From Candidatus Roizmanbacteria bacterium (GTDB taxonomy: Bacteria > Patescibacteriota > Microgenomatia > UBA1406 > GWC2-37-13), in NCBI GenBank assembly GCA_026395475.1, contig JAPLYQ010000095.1:1-7034 (forward strand): a stretch of DNA of 7,034 nt. Reading direction: 5' to 3'. This document shows, in pieces, positions 1-6,274 of the stretch. Below the pieces are notes generated by a model. It saw only the letters and a program-made list of their open reading frames with translations. It was not told the DNA's origin and made no database searches. A program made the position numbers and the translations under genes. The stretch's first letter is position 1. Every line of letters starts with the position of its first letter.

Positions 1-3000
1 ATGATGCATCAACATCAAGAGTTTATGTTGCTGATACAGGCAATAACCGTGTTCAAGTTTTTGATACAAACGGAACATATATATCAAAGTTTGGGACCTA
101 TGGCGCAAGCGATGGACAATTAGTGCTTCCTTACCGTGTCATAACAGAAACAGGAAATACGTACGTGTATGTTATGGATACGCTTAGTCGTATTCAAAGA
201 TTTATCAAAACGGATGGATCATGGAGTGCAACTCTTCCTCTTGGTGCAAGTGGCGCAGGCATGAAAATAATGCCTGGTACACCAAATTCAACACTCTACG
301 TCACATCACTTCCAACGACATTTCAAACATACAATGAGTCATCGCTTGCACTTTCCAATACAATGACAAATGATATTGGTCATCCAATAGATATGTCTCT
401 TGATACATACGGCAATATTTATATCAATAATAATTTTCCACTTCCTAATGAACCTGTTGTCCAAAAGTTTAATTCATCCTTTATCCAACAAGCAGAATGG
501 ACTGGATCTAATGGAGGAGTAGATGGAAGTTTTGGAATCACCATTAGCGGCCCACTTGGAATTGGAACAAATACAGGAAATGATTTGTATGTGGCTGATA
601 CCGATAAAAATAGAATTCAAAAATTTACTGCAGATGGCACTTATGTGTATTCTCTTACTCCAATTCCAACTATTGGTGTGTTTAATAGACCAAGAGACGT
701 GGCAACCGAAGCGACTGGTAAATTTTACGTTGCAGATACAGGAAATAGTCGTGTTATTAAATTTAGCGCGAACGCAGCTTCTGACCCGAATGGTGGTTTC
801 ATATGGTCTAGAACTCTGCCCGCAGTTGGAGGCAGTATGCCAACACCTCCTGTGGGATCTGTGGCCTCTCCATACGGTATAACCGTTGATAGTTTAAATA
901 AAATATATGTAGCAGATGCAGGATATCACCGAATTTTGAGATATGATGCTAATGGAACATATGAAGCAGAATGGGGTACGTACGGATCTGCAGACAATAG
1001 TACTATTCCACAACTTGATTCACCACAAGGAATGGCTATTGATCCCTCTGGAAATATTTATGTTGCTGATACAGGGAACAATCGTATTCAACGATTTGAT
1101 CAAAATGGTACTCTTGGAACTCGTGTTGTGTGGGGAGTCTATGGAACTCAGGATGGAAATTTTAATATTCCAAGAAATGTGGCGGTCGATTCGGCAAATC
1201 GTGTTTTTGTGAGTGAGGTCGGAAATAGACGTATCCAAGTGTTTGGAGATGCAACTGCAAGCGCTGGCTTAACCATTACCCAGACAGGTGGAACATCAAT
1301 AAGTGAAGGTACCTCCTCTGCAACAATAGGAATCGATTCTTATACAGTTAAATTAACAACACAACCAAGTGCCCCAGTAACGGTCGCTATTACAGTATCC
1401 GACCCATCACAGGCAACCGTAAATACCCCAACACTTGCATTTACACAGTACAACTGGAATATTCCACAAACGGTAACTGTTGTTCCAATCCATGATCATG
1501 TGTCAAATGGAACACGAGCAGTTATTATTTCACACAAACCATCTTCTACAGATATACACTATGCCAATACACTCCGCACATCTTGGTCTGATGTAACGGT
1601 AACTATTACTGATAATATAGATATTCCTGGCATCACTTTTTCTACAAACAATGTTCCCCTTGCAACAGAGGGTGCAACACTTACCAATGCATACACGATC
1701 GTATTAAATACAAAACCAACATCAAATGTCACAGTATCACTGGCACCAGCAAGTTCTCTTCAAGTTGCTCCTGCTAGTATTCTTTTTACTCCAGCATCGG
1801 GAGATTGGGATGCCCCTCGTCAGGTACATATTCTCCCCGTCCATGATTATGTTGCACAGGGAACACATGTGGAGACGATCTACCATACTTCAGCATCAAC
1901 AGATACAAACTATGGTCCTGGCGTCCTGTTTAGTGAGTCTTCAGGTAACGTAACGGTAAATGTTACAGATATTGATGCAGTTGGAGTTGTCTTTTCTAAA
2001 CCATCAGTTTCAGTAACTGAAAATGGGACAACAGATACTTATACAGTAAATTTAGCTTCAAAACCAACTCAAGATGTTGAAATATTTATTAAAGATGCAA
2101 GTCAATCGGCGCTTCTTTCCACATCTGCAATTGTTTCTATGGATCCATCCCCTCTTACCTTTACATCTGACACTTGGAGCCCTCTTTCACCACAAACCGT
2201 GACTGTTACTGCTGTTCATGATTTCTTGAAAAATCCACTCGATCCTCGTACCACCAATATTGAGCATTTTGTTAACTCTGGCGACACCACCTACGACTCT
2301 CTTATCGCAACTGTGTCAGCAACAGTACGTGATTCTGATGCAGGTGGACTTCTTATTTATAAACCCGGAGGAGGTTCTGTTGCTATCACAGAAGGTGGAG
2401 CGACAGACGAATATGCCTTCCAATTGTCAAGTATTCCAAACGATCCTGTAACCGTTACCTTATCGTCAACTGATCATCAAGCAACGACCTCTGCATATAT
2501 ATATACCTTTACCCCATCTAATTGGAATACGCCACAGTATGCAACAATAAGTGCTGTTGATGATAGTGTGCAGGAAGGTAATCATTATGGAATCATCTCT
2601 CATACGCTCTCATCTCTTGACCCGAATTTTAATGGACTTATCTCATATGAAACAGCAACTATTACAGATAATGATGTTGCCGGTATCACTGCCAGACTTC
2701 CAAACGGCGTAATCAATATTGCAGAAGCAGGTCCAACAGATACCTATTATGTAAAACTAAACTCACTCCCAACATTCCCAGTGACTTTGATATTTGGTGC
2801 ACAAAATCAAGCAACCGCATCCCCCGCCAATCTTATATTTAATGCATCTAACTGGAATGATGAGCAAGAAATAACTCTCTCAGCAATTCAAGACTATATG
2901 ATTGAAGGACCACACACAGCGACAATTTCATACACTGCTTCATCTAGTGACACCAATTACAACGGAAAAACAACAAGCTTTACTGCGAATATATCTGATG

Positions 3001-4061
3001 ATGACTCATTAAGTCCTGGTATTTTTGTCAATGAATCAAATGGTGGAACGGCAGTGGAGCAAGATTCTTATACTGACACTTACACCATAGCACTTGCCAG
3101 TAAACCAAGTGCAAATGTAAAAATAAAAATAATTGCAAATGGACCAGAAGCAACAACATCTGCGGGTATATTCTGGTTTACTCCAAATGTATGGAATGTA
3201 CCACAGACAGTAACAGTAACAGCAAAACGAAATCCAAGTGGTGGAGCAACGGTTGTATTCACTCATTTGGTAACGTCACTTGATGCACACTACAATGGCC
3301 TCTTTGCTCCTACTGTAAACGTCACGGTTAATGAACATCACTCATCTTCATCATCATCTTCAGGTAGTGATGTAAAAGCGCCTGTATGTAGTAAATCGCC
3401 ACCTCCAAATGCGCCAAACTTATTCCAGATAAATACCACTCAGACAGAGGCAACGTTATACTTTACCCCAATAAAAGATAATATTTCGTATTACTTTATC
3501 GCATACGGATTTACACCAGGTGACTTACGATTTGGTACAAGCTTTGAATTTGGATCATATGACGGAGTTATTGACCACACCGTCAGTATGTTAACTCCTG
3601 GAACAAAGTATTACTTCCAAGTCCGTGGAGGAAATGGATGTGCAACAGGACCTTGGTCAGGATCAGTTCCTGCAACCGCAGTAGGTGTTGAAAGTAGCGC
3701 ACAAACAGTACACACATATTATGCCCCAGCTACTCCAATCAACACATCAGGATCAAGCTCATCAGGGGGAAGTTCATCTCCAACGGGTGGCATTTGGCTC
3801 ACACGAGATCTGTATCCTGGAAGCCAAGGCGCTGATGTCCGATCATTACAAGAACACTTGAATGCGCATGGATTTACCCTTGCCACATCTGGTGCTGGGT
3901 CCCCTGGCAATGAAACAACATATTATGGCAACCTCACCGCTGCCGCGGTCAGACGATTCCAAGAAGCACATTTTGCAGAGATATTAAGCCCACTAGGCTA
4001 CGCAAGTGGGACTGGGATATGTGGACCTTCAACGAGAAACTACATCAATAGTCATCCATAG
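1..4061 (+). CDS. Giant secreted NHL / Calx-beta-like / FN3 / peptidoglycan-binding surface protein (5' partial)
   Basis: The frame is open from base 3 without a stop until TAG at 4059-4061, giving 1352 visible residues. The first codons already encode an NHL blade (VYVADTGNNRVQVF), so the true start and any signal peptide lie left of the window; the GTG at 123 is not the start. Order: about eight NHL-like blades (to about 1250), six Calx-beta-like repeats (1266-3338), a Ser tract (about 3340-3370), an FN3-like domain (about 3372-3684, with PGTKYYFQVRG), a Ser/Gly linker, and a PG_binding_1-type domain (about 3795-4058; GSQGADVRSLQ, GSPGNETTYYG, AAAVRRFQ). NHL propellers and beta-sandwich arrays are usually protein- or glycan-contacting, and PG_binding_1 domains bind cell wall. 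I infer an extracellular adhesin or stalk held non-covalently on peptidoglycan. It has no LPxTG motif, hydrophobic tail or basic tail at the C-terminus. Domain assignments are by motif recognition; ligand and function are unknown. Confidence 0.93.
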   Translation, partial: DASTSRVYVADTGNNRVQVFDTNGTYISKFGTYGASDGQLVLPYRVITETGNTYVYVMDTLSRIQRFIKTDGSWSATLPLGASGAGMKIMPGTPNSTLYVTSLPTTFQTYNESSLALSNTMTNDIGHPIDMSLDTYGNIYINNNFPLPNEPVVQKFNSSFIQQAEWTGSNGGVDGSFGITISGPLGIGTNTGNDLYVADTDKNRIQKFTADGTYVYSLTPIPTIGVFNRPRDVATEATGKFYVADTGNSRVIKFSANAASDPNGGFIWSRTLPAVGGSMPTPPVGSVASPYGITVDSLNKIYVADAGYHRILRYDANGTYEAEWGTYGSADNSTIPQLDSPQGMAIDPSGNIYVADTGNNRIQRFDQNGTLGTRVVWGVYGTQDGNFNIPRNVAVDSANRVFVSEVGNRRIQVFGDATASAGLTITQTGGTSISEGTSSATIGIDSYTVKLTTQPSAPVTVAITVSDPSQATVNTPTLAFTQYNWNIPQTVTVVPIHDHVSNGTRAVIISHKPSSTDIHYANTLRTSWSDVTVTITDNIDIPGITFSTNNVPLATEGATLTNAYTIVLNTKPTSNVTVSLAPASSLQVAPASILFTPASGDWDAPRQVHILPVHDYVAQGTHVETIYHTSASTDTNYGPGVLFSESSGNVTVNVTDIDAVGVVFSKPSVSVTENGTTDTYTVNLASKPTQDVEIFIKDASQSALLSTSAIVSMDPSPLTFTSDTWSPLSPQTVTVTAVHDFLKNPLDPRTTNIEHFVNSGDTTYDSLIATVSATVRDSDAGGLLIYKPGGGSVAITEGGATDEYAFQLSSIPNDPVTVTLSSTDHQATTSAYIYTFTPSNWNTPQYATISAVDDSVQEGNHYGIISHTLSSLDPNFNGLISYETATITDNDVAGITARLPNGVINIAEAGPTDTYYVKLNSLPTFPVTLIFGAQNQATASPANLIFNASNWNDEQEITLSAIQDYMIEGPHTATISYTASSSDTNYNGKTTSFTANISDDDSLSPGIFVNESNGGTAVEQDSYTDTYTIALASKPSANVKIKIIANGPEATTSAGIFWFTPNVWNVPQTVTVTAKRNPSGGATVVFTHLVTSLDAHYNGLFAPTVNVTVNEHHSSSSSSSGSDVKAPVCSKSPPPNAPNLFQINTTQTEATLYFTPIKDNISYYFIAYGFTPGDLRFGTSFEFGSYDGVIDHTVSMLTPGTKYYFQVRGGNGCATGPWSGSVPATAVGVESSAQTVHTYYAPATPINTSGSSSSGGSSSPTGGIWLTRDLYPGSQGADVRSLQEHLNAHGFTLATSGAGSPGNETTYYGNLTAAAVRRFQEAHFAEILSPLGYASGTGICGPSTRNYINSHP
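18..1250 (+). repeat. NHL beta-propeller blades in the giant surface protein
   Basis: At least eight degenerate units share the pattern (I/V)YVADTGNNR(I/V)(Q/I)(R/K/V)F followed by NGTY and an aromatic/Gly stretch (WGTYG). Clear copies begin near nt 21, 162, 585, 723, 903, 1053 and 1200, with a weak one near 414. Copies near 22 and 1057 share 19 identical bases (TTTATGTTGCTGATACAGG) and then differ mainly at synonymous positions, which suggests a fairly recent blade duplication. The GTYG(A/S)xD segment recurs at about 93, 975 and 1134, marking blade-to-blade linkers. More blades are expected upstream of the window. Confidence 0.85.
1266..3338 (+). repeat. Six tandem Calx-beta-like beta-sandwich repeats
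   Basis: Six units of about 107-121 residues start at 1266, 1629, 1983, 2346, 2682 and 3018. Each runs: G(I/V)xF or similar, an ExGxTDTYTVxL strand, a KPT/QPS turn, VTVxI, a SPAxLxFTPxNW segment, (D/N)xPQTVTVxAVxD, an EGxHxxxIxHTxSSxDxxYNG segment, and VTVTDND as the linker to the next unit. The pattern resembles Calx-beta / cadherin-like extracellular beta-sandwich repeats; the acidic TDND-type linkers are compatible with calcium binding, which is inference. Repeats 4-6 are shorter. Repeat 6 replaces the VDD...EGxH segment with KRNPSGGA, so it has lost that acidic turn. Confidence 0.82.
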
Positions 4062-4128
4062 TGATCTTACGCCCATTAAACTTTTTTCTCCAGATTCTGT
4101 CACTCGTAATTTCCCCCGTCAGTGCTCC

Positions 4129-4162
4129 AAAACCTTCAAATTGCCTGCTGGCATGAAGTTTT
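4129..4162. other. Stem-loop in a GC-rich intergenic island
   Basis: AAAAC (4129-4133) plus TTCA (4135-4138) pair with TGAAGTTTT (4154-4162) across one bulged C. Inside, GCC (4143-4145) pairs with GGC (4150-4152) around a TGCT loop. The 60 bases 4141-4200 are about 60% G+C in otherwise AT-rich DNA, and they also contain the perfect palindrome GGGTACCC (4175-4182). Local GC elevation together with stable pairing is typical of structured RNA genes in AT-rich genomes. There is no U-run after it, so it is a poor fit to an intrinsic terminator for the giant gene. No known RNA family recognised; strand undetermined. Confidence 0.4.
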
Positions 4163-4197
4163 GCGCGCGCTGCCGGGTACCCTTTACTCGTGCCACC

Positions 4198-4365
4198 TGT
4201 TCCGCTTTTAAGTTTGTTTAGATTGTGTAATTCGAAGCAGTATGCCAAACAAGTGACCTTTATGCCAGGGAGACTTTAGGGTAGGTGGAAAAAACGAAGC
4301 ATAAGACGTCACTGTTGGCATATGCGAGAATTACAAATCTCCACAAAATGATAATAAACGGAGCA
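4198..4365. ncRNA. Putative structured RNA or inverted-repeat element: about 168-nt rod-like imperfect hairpin
   Basis: The two halves pair almost throughout, outermost first: TGTTCCG 4198-4204 with 4359-4365; TTTGT 4213-4217 with 4343-4347; AGATT 4220-4224 with 4336-4340; TGTAATTC 4226-4233 with 4328-4335; GCA 4237-4239 with 4323-4325; TATGCCAA 4241-4248 with 4315-4322; GTGAC 4253-4257 with 4308-4312; CTT(T)ATGC 4258-4265 with 4299-4305. That is about 48 base pairs with small bulges and a 33-nt apical loop (4266-4298). The shape recalls rod-like RNAs such as SRP or 6S RNA. However, I see neither the SRP helix-8 GGAA-type loop motif nor the large central bubble of 6S RNA. No target-site duplication flanks it, which argues against a simple MITE. 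Strand and transcription are unknown. Confidence 0.45.
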
Positions 4366-4391
4366 TATAAAAAAGTAGCTCTATTTTTGAT

Positions 4392-4420
4392 TTGGAGCTT
4401 TCACCTTCTCCTGGTACAAT
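4392..4420 (+). promoter_or_regulatory. Predicted sigma-70-type promoter of tRNA-Arg(GCG)
   Basis: -35-like TTGGAG (4392-4397), a 17-bp spacer, and -10 TACAAT (4415-4420) preceded by TGG, giving an extended -10 (TGnTACAAT). The expected transcription start is near 4426, five bases before the mature tRNA 5' end. Prediction from sequence only. Confidence 0.6.
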
Positions 4421-4430
4421 ATACAGTACT

Positions 4431-4504
4431 GACCCTGTAGCTTAATTGGATAGAGCAAGAGCTTGCGGAGCTTTAGGTTGGGAGTTCAAGTCTCCCCGGG
4501 GTCA
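4431..4504 (+). tRNA. tRNA-Arg, anticodon GCG
   Basis: Full cloverleaf. The acceptor GACCCTG (4431-4437) pairs with CGGGGTC (4497-4503), with one G-U pair. D-stem GCTT/GAGC encloses a loop containing GG and A20, an arginine identity element. Anticodon stem AGAGC/GCTTT (4458-4462, 4470-4474) holds loop TTGCGGA, giving anticodon GCG at 4465-4467, which reads CGC and CGU. The variable loop is five bases, the T-stem is GGGAG/CTCCC and the T-loop TTCAAGT. The discriminator is A4504; CCA is not encoded and must be added. Most bacteria read CGU/CGC with an ACG tRNA whose first base becomes inosine, so G34 is unusual. A second tRNA-Arg lies at 6247-6176. Confidence 0.93.
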
Positions 4505-4520
4505 CACTCTCATCCCCTCT

Positions 4521-4646
4521 TAAACCCTAAATAATAAACTATAAACTCTAAACAAATTAGAAATCCTAAAAGAGTAAAAATAACGTTTGGAAATTTATGA
4601 TTTTGTATTTATTTGATTAAGATTTAGAGTTTAGTGTTTAGGGTTT
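4521..4646. repeat. Inverted arrays of a telomere-like heptamer between convergent genes
   Basis: Left array: five successive 7-bp units TAAACCC, TAAATAA, TAAACTA, TAAACTC, TAAACAA (4521-4555). Right array in opposite orientation: TTTAGAG, TTTAGTG, TTTAGGG and a partial TTTGTCT (4623-4650). The arms pair perfectly over AAACCCTAAA (4522-4531 with 4637-4646) and AAACTCTAAA (4543-4552 with 4623-4632), enclosing about 70 bases of A/T-rich DNA. It fills the 145-bp gap between the tRNA end (4504) and the sortase stop (4650), where two transcripts converge, so a role as a bidirectional terminator or transcript-end hairpin is plausible. The heptad unit itself is unusual for a terminator. Confidence 0.7.
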
Positions 4647-4649
4647 GTC

Positions 4650-5402
4650 TCAGTCTGCAACTCTCGTTGCAAAAACCAGAAGACGTTTGAAGGTTGTGCC
4701 AAGAGGCCAACATGTTTGAAGCGTAAGAAATTCTGTGTTTGTTTTTCGTGTGATATACTCCACTTCGGATGGATCGACAATTTTCATATCAATCACTCGA
4801 TATACATATCGTTCTCCTTTATAAAAAATATTTATTGCATCGCCTTTTACTAATTTCCCTAACAAATAAAAAACGGCATTATAGGAAGTGACATTCCACC
4901 AATAATCTGTTGAGTGTGCAAAGAGAAATATATGTCCTCCCTCCCCTGGGAATGCAGTACCGAGAGCCTGTGCAACACCTTTTTTGAGAGCATCAGAATA
5001 TACACGTTCGTTTGCGGTATCAACTCCTGGTATGATTCGTGCATTTGCTCCAATTTTGGGAATAACGACACTAAAATTGGGGTCTTCAGGAACTAATATC
5101 TCTGCGGTTTTTCCATCGATTGTTCGTGTAAGAAGTCCTTTTTGATCATTTGCTTTTTGAATAGAAAAAGAAAGTTCTTCTTGTTTTGTTGCGACAACAA
5201 ATGTTTTATTAGTCCATTGATTAATCATAAACTGAACTTCTTGATGAACTGGTTCATAAAGGGTACGTGCAATAAAAAAAAGAGATGATAGTATGAGGAA
5301 ATTACCCAATGTACGAAGAGTAAGAAGATAAAGATACTCTCTGCGTTTTTCTTTTTTTATATGATGATGAATTGAGGTGGCGTTTTTCAAATGATGAGGC
5401 AT
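4650..5402 (-). CDS. Membrane-anchored sortase family transpeptidase
   Basis: A 250-residue protein if started at the ATG at 5402. Sortases cleave a sorting motif in a surface protein and transfer it to the cell wall or another subunit outside the membrane. A basic N-terminus (KKEKRRE, residues 17-23) is followed by one hydrophobic segment (about 25-46), so it is probably anchored N-in with the catalytic domain outside. The triad is visible: H163 in FLFAHSTD, C231 in TLQTCWP, and R240 in FKRLLVFA. The TLQTC...R(L/V)LVFA ending is diagnostic of the family; the subclass is not assignable by eye. An upstream ATG at 5486 would overlap the preceding gene by 50 nt and only adds a Lys-rich stretch, an off-frame reading of that gene's 3' end, so it was not used. 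There is no Shine-Dalgarno; a promoter abuts the start. No LPxTG substrate is encoded in the window. Confidence 0.9.
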   Translation of the reverse strand: MPHHLKNATSIHHHIKKEKRREYLYLLTLRTLGNFLILSSLFFIARTLYEPVHQEVQFMINQWTNKTFVVATKQEELSFSIQKANDQKGLLTRTIDGKTAEILVPEDPNFSVVIPKIGANARIIPGVDTANERVYSDALKKGVAQALGTAFPGEGGHIFLFAHSTDYWWNVTSYNAVFYLLGKLVKGDAINIFYKGERYVYRVIDMKIVDPSEVEYITRKTNTEFLTLQTCWPLGTTFKRLLVFATRVAD

Positions 5403-5408
5403 ACATTC

Positions 5409-5434
5409 ATTGTAGCACAGGATACTGGTGTCAA
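5409..5434 (-). promoter_or_regulatory. Predicted promoter of the sortase gene, implying a leaderless mRNA
   Basis: Read on the minus strand, consensus TTGACA (5434-5429) is followed after 14 bp by TGC-TACAAT (extended -10; hexamer 5414-5409). If 5409 is position -7, +1 falls at 5402, the A of the start codon. The whole promoter fits in the 34-bp gap after the upstream gene's stop. The 14-bp spacer is shorter than the usual 16-18, which the extended -10 may offset. Confidence 0.55.
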
Positions 5435-5436
5435 TT

Positions 5437-6045
5437 TTATTTTTTCTTCTTTTCTTCTTCTTGCCTCTCCCACTCCGAACGTACATGCAGAAGAAGTCTT
5501 GCTCTTTCTAGTGCCTTTGTTTTTTTTATGGTATCTACCAGTGGTTTGGCAACCAAATCTGAAATCATATTTTGCTTGGCACGTGGCTCCATTCCAATTT
5601 TTTGATCTCCTTCTATTGAAACTACTTCTCCTGTTTTAGGATTAACAACAATAATATCTAAATGTACACTTCTGTAGCCTTTTTTATATGTCCCACCTGC
5701 TACCGTATCCGAGGGATATGAATCCCACCAATACTCGTCAGTTGTACAAAAGAGTCCAACCATGTCATTTTCTTTTTTTATTGATAGATCAAAGTGGCGT
5801 TCGTCTCCACTTGGATACATTGTGTCATGTTTGTGCGAAACGGTAAGGTCTTTAATAAGGGAAAGGTCTTTTTCGGGAGATAATTGTAAGGCTCTTTCGC
5901 TAAATGGAGAAAATGCAGTATTAAATAAGTCAAGAGCTTTGATATACTCTGCTTCCTGTTTTTTTTCTTCAAACCCTTGTGGTGTTAATGTATGAAGGAA
6001 AGCCCCCAATGTCCTCCCCTTTTCCCTCATTGCTGCTAGTGCCAT
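5437..6045 (-). CDS. Hypothetical protein, 202 aa, function unknown
   Basis: I do not recognise a family. The protein is soluble-looking: no signal peptide or membrane segment. Visible parts: an N-terminal helix-prone region (about 1-65) with AFLHTLTPQGFEEKKQEAE; a central part with GDERHFDLSIKKE (80-92) and an aromatic cluster TTDEYWWDSYPSD (101-113); a likely beta-strand region YRSVHLDIIVVNPKTGEVVSIEGD (124-147); and a charged helical C-terminus ending in EEEKKKK. The start is ATG at 6045; a second ATG at 6030 is possible. No Shine-Dalgarno is seen, and a TATAAA box lies just upstream. The sortase gene follows 34 bp downstream in the same direction but has its own promoter. Coding is supported by length, amino-acid balance and orderly spacing between neighbours; a role with the sortase is only a positional guess. 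Confidence 0.75.
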   Translation of the reverse strand: MALAAMREKGRTLGAFLHTLTPQGFEEKKQEAEYIKALDLFNTAFSPFSERALQLSPEKDLSLIKDLTVSHKHDTMYPSGDERHFDLSIKKENDMVGLFCTTDEYWWDSYPSDTVAGGTYKKGYRSVHLDIIVVNPKTGEVVSIEGDQKIGMEPRAKQNMISDLVAKPLVDTIKKTKALERARLLLHVRSEWERQEEEKKKK

Positions 6046-6050
6046 ACTTT

Positions 6051-6076
6051 TTTATAAATAATATTTATCGCGTCAT
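6051..6076 (-). promoter_or_regulatory. Possible promoter of the 202-aa hypothetical gene
   Basis: On the minus strand TATAAA (6056-6051) lies so that +1 would fall at 6045, the A of ATG. A weak -35-like ATGACG lies at 6076-6071, 14 bp upstream. A competing TATTAT (6063-6058) would give a leader of about 7 nt. The rest of the 130-bp gap (6046-6175) holds two adjacent CTATGAA copies (6081-6094) and a weak CGTTG/CAACG inverted repeat; no gene is seen there, and no convincing terminator for the tRNA. Confidence 0.4.
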
Positions 6077-6175
6077 ATTGCTATGAACTATGAATTATAT
6101 CGTTGGAAATGAATAATATCAACGGAATAACATATTTACACTTTGTGAAAAAATGGAGCCTTAATCGTCGAAGTG

Positions 6176-6247
6176 TGCCCCCAACAGGAATTGAACCCAT
6201 ATCTTGCCCTTAGGACGGGCCTGCTCTATCCGTTGAGCTATGAGGGC
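6176..6247 (-). tRNA. tRNA-Arg, anticodon CCU
   Basis: On the minus strand the acceptor GCCCTCA (6247-6241) pairs with TGGGGGC (6183-6177), with one G-U pair. D-stem GCTC/GAGC encloses loop AACGGATA, with A20 again matching arginine identity. The anticodon stem GGCCC/GGGCA has a G27-A43 mismatch at its base and carries loop GTCCTAA, giving anticodon CCU (plus-strand AGG-complement at 6214-6212), which reads AGG. The variable loop is short (four bases), T-stem ATGGG/CCTGT contains two G-U pairs, and the T-loop is TTCAATT. Discriminator A; CCA is not encoded. It is transcribed away from the thymidylate kinase gene from a shared palindromic -10 region. Confidence 0.93.
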
Positions 6248-6257
6248 TTTTTGTGAT

Positions 6258-6269
6258 GTATAATTATAC
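6258..6269. promoter_or_regulatory. Palindromic bidirectional -10 region between tRNA-Arg(CCU) and thymidylate kinase
   Basis: GTATAATTATAC is a perfect 12-bp palindrome that presents TATAAT on both strands (6259-6264 forward, 6268-6263 reverse). Forward initiation near 6270 would leave about 5 nt before the kinase ATG at 6275; an overlapping TATACT (6265-6270) would make that mRNA fully leaderless. Reverse initiation near 6257 would give a tRNA leader of about 9 nt. No strong -35 is visible in either direction. Confidence 0.6.
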
Positions 6270-6274
6270 TACTT

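Noticed and set aside
123..125. GTG at 123 as the start of the giant gene.
   Set aside because: The same frame is open back to base 3 and encodes a good NHL blade, so the gene begins outside the window.
4045..4248. A 67-codon open frame on the minus strand across the intergenic region (and a 71-codon one on the plus strand at 4006-4221).
   Set aside because: Both overlap the end of the giant gene and the structured region, have no recognisable motif, promoter or ribosome site, and are open on both strands because of local GC-rich composition. Kept only as an alternative explanation of the GC-rich island.
4198..4365. The rod hairpin as a MITE.
   Set aside because: No target-site duplication flanks it and no transposase-like ends are recognisable; not excluded without copy-number data.
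4377..4400. AGCTC...GAGCT hairpin before the tRNA as an intrinsic terminator of an upstream transcript.
   Set aside because: Only five base pairs with a long loop and no U-run after it; it also overlaps the predicted -35 of the tRNA promoter.
4650..4652. TGA recoded as glycine, as in Gracilibacteria/SR1.
   Set aside because: The sortase TGA follows directly on the conserved RLLVFATRV ending, and none of the long frames contains an internal TGA; a standard stop is the simpler reading.
4059..5402. Giant protein as substrate of the neighbouring sortase.
   Set aside because: Its C-terminus is a peptidoglycan-binding domain ending in NSHP, with no LPxTG-like motif, hydrophobic segment or basic tail.
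5403..5486. Longer sortase starting at the ATG at 5486.
   Set aside because: It would overlap the preceding gene by 50 nt and adds only a Lys/Arg-rich stretch that mirrors that gene's A-rich 3' end; the promoter-abutting ATG at 5402 is better.
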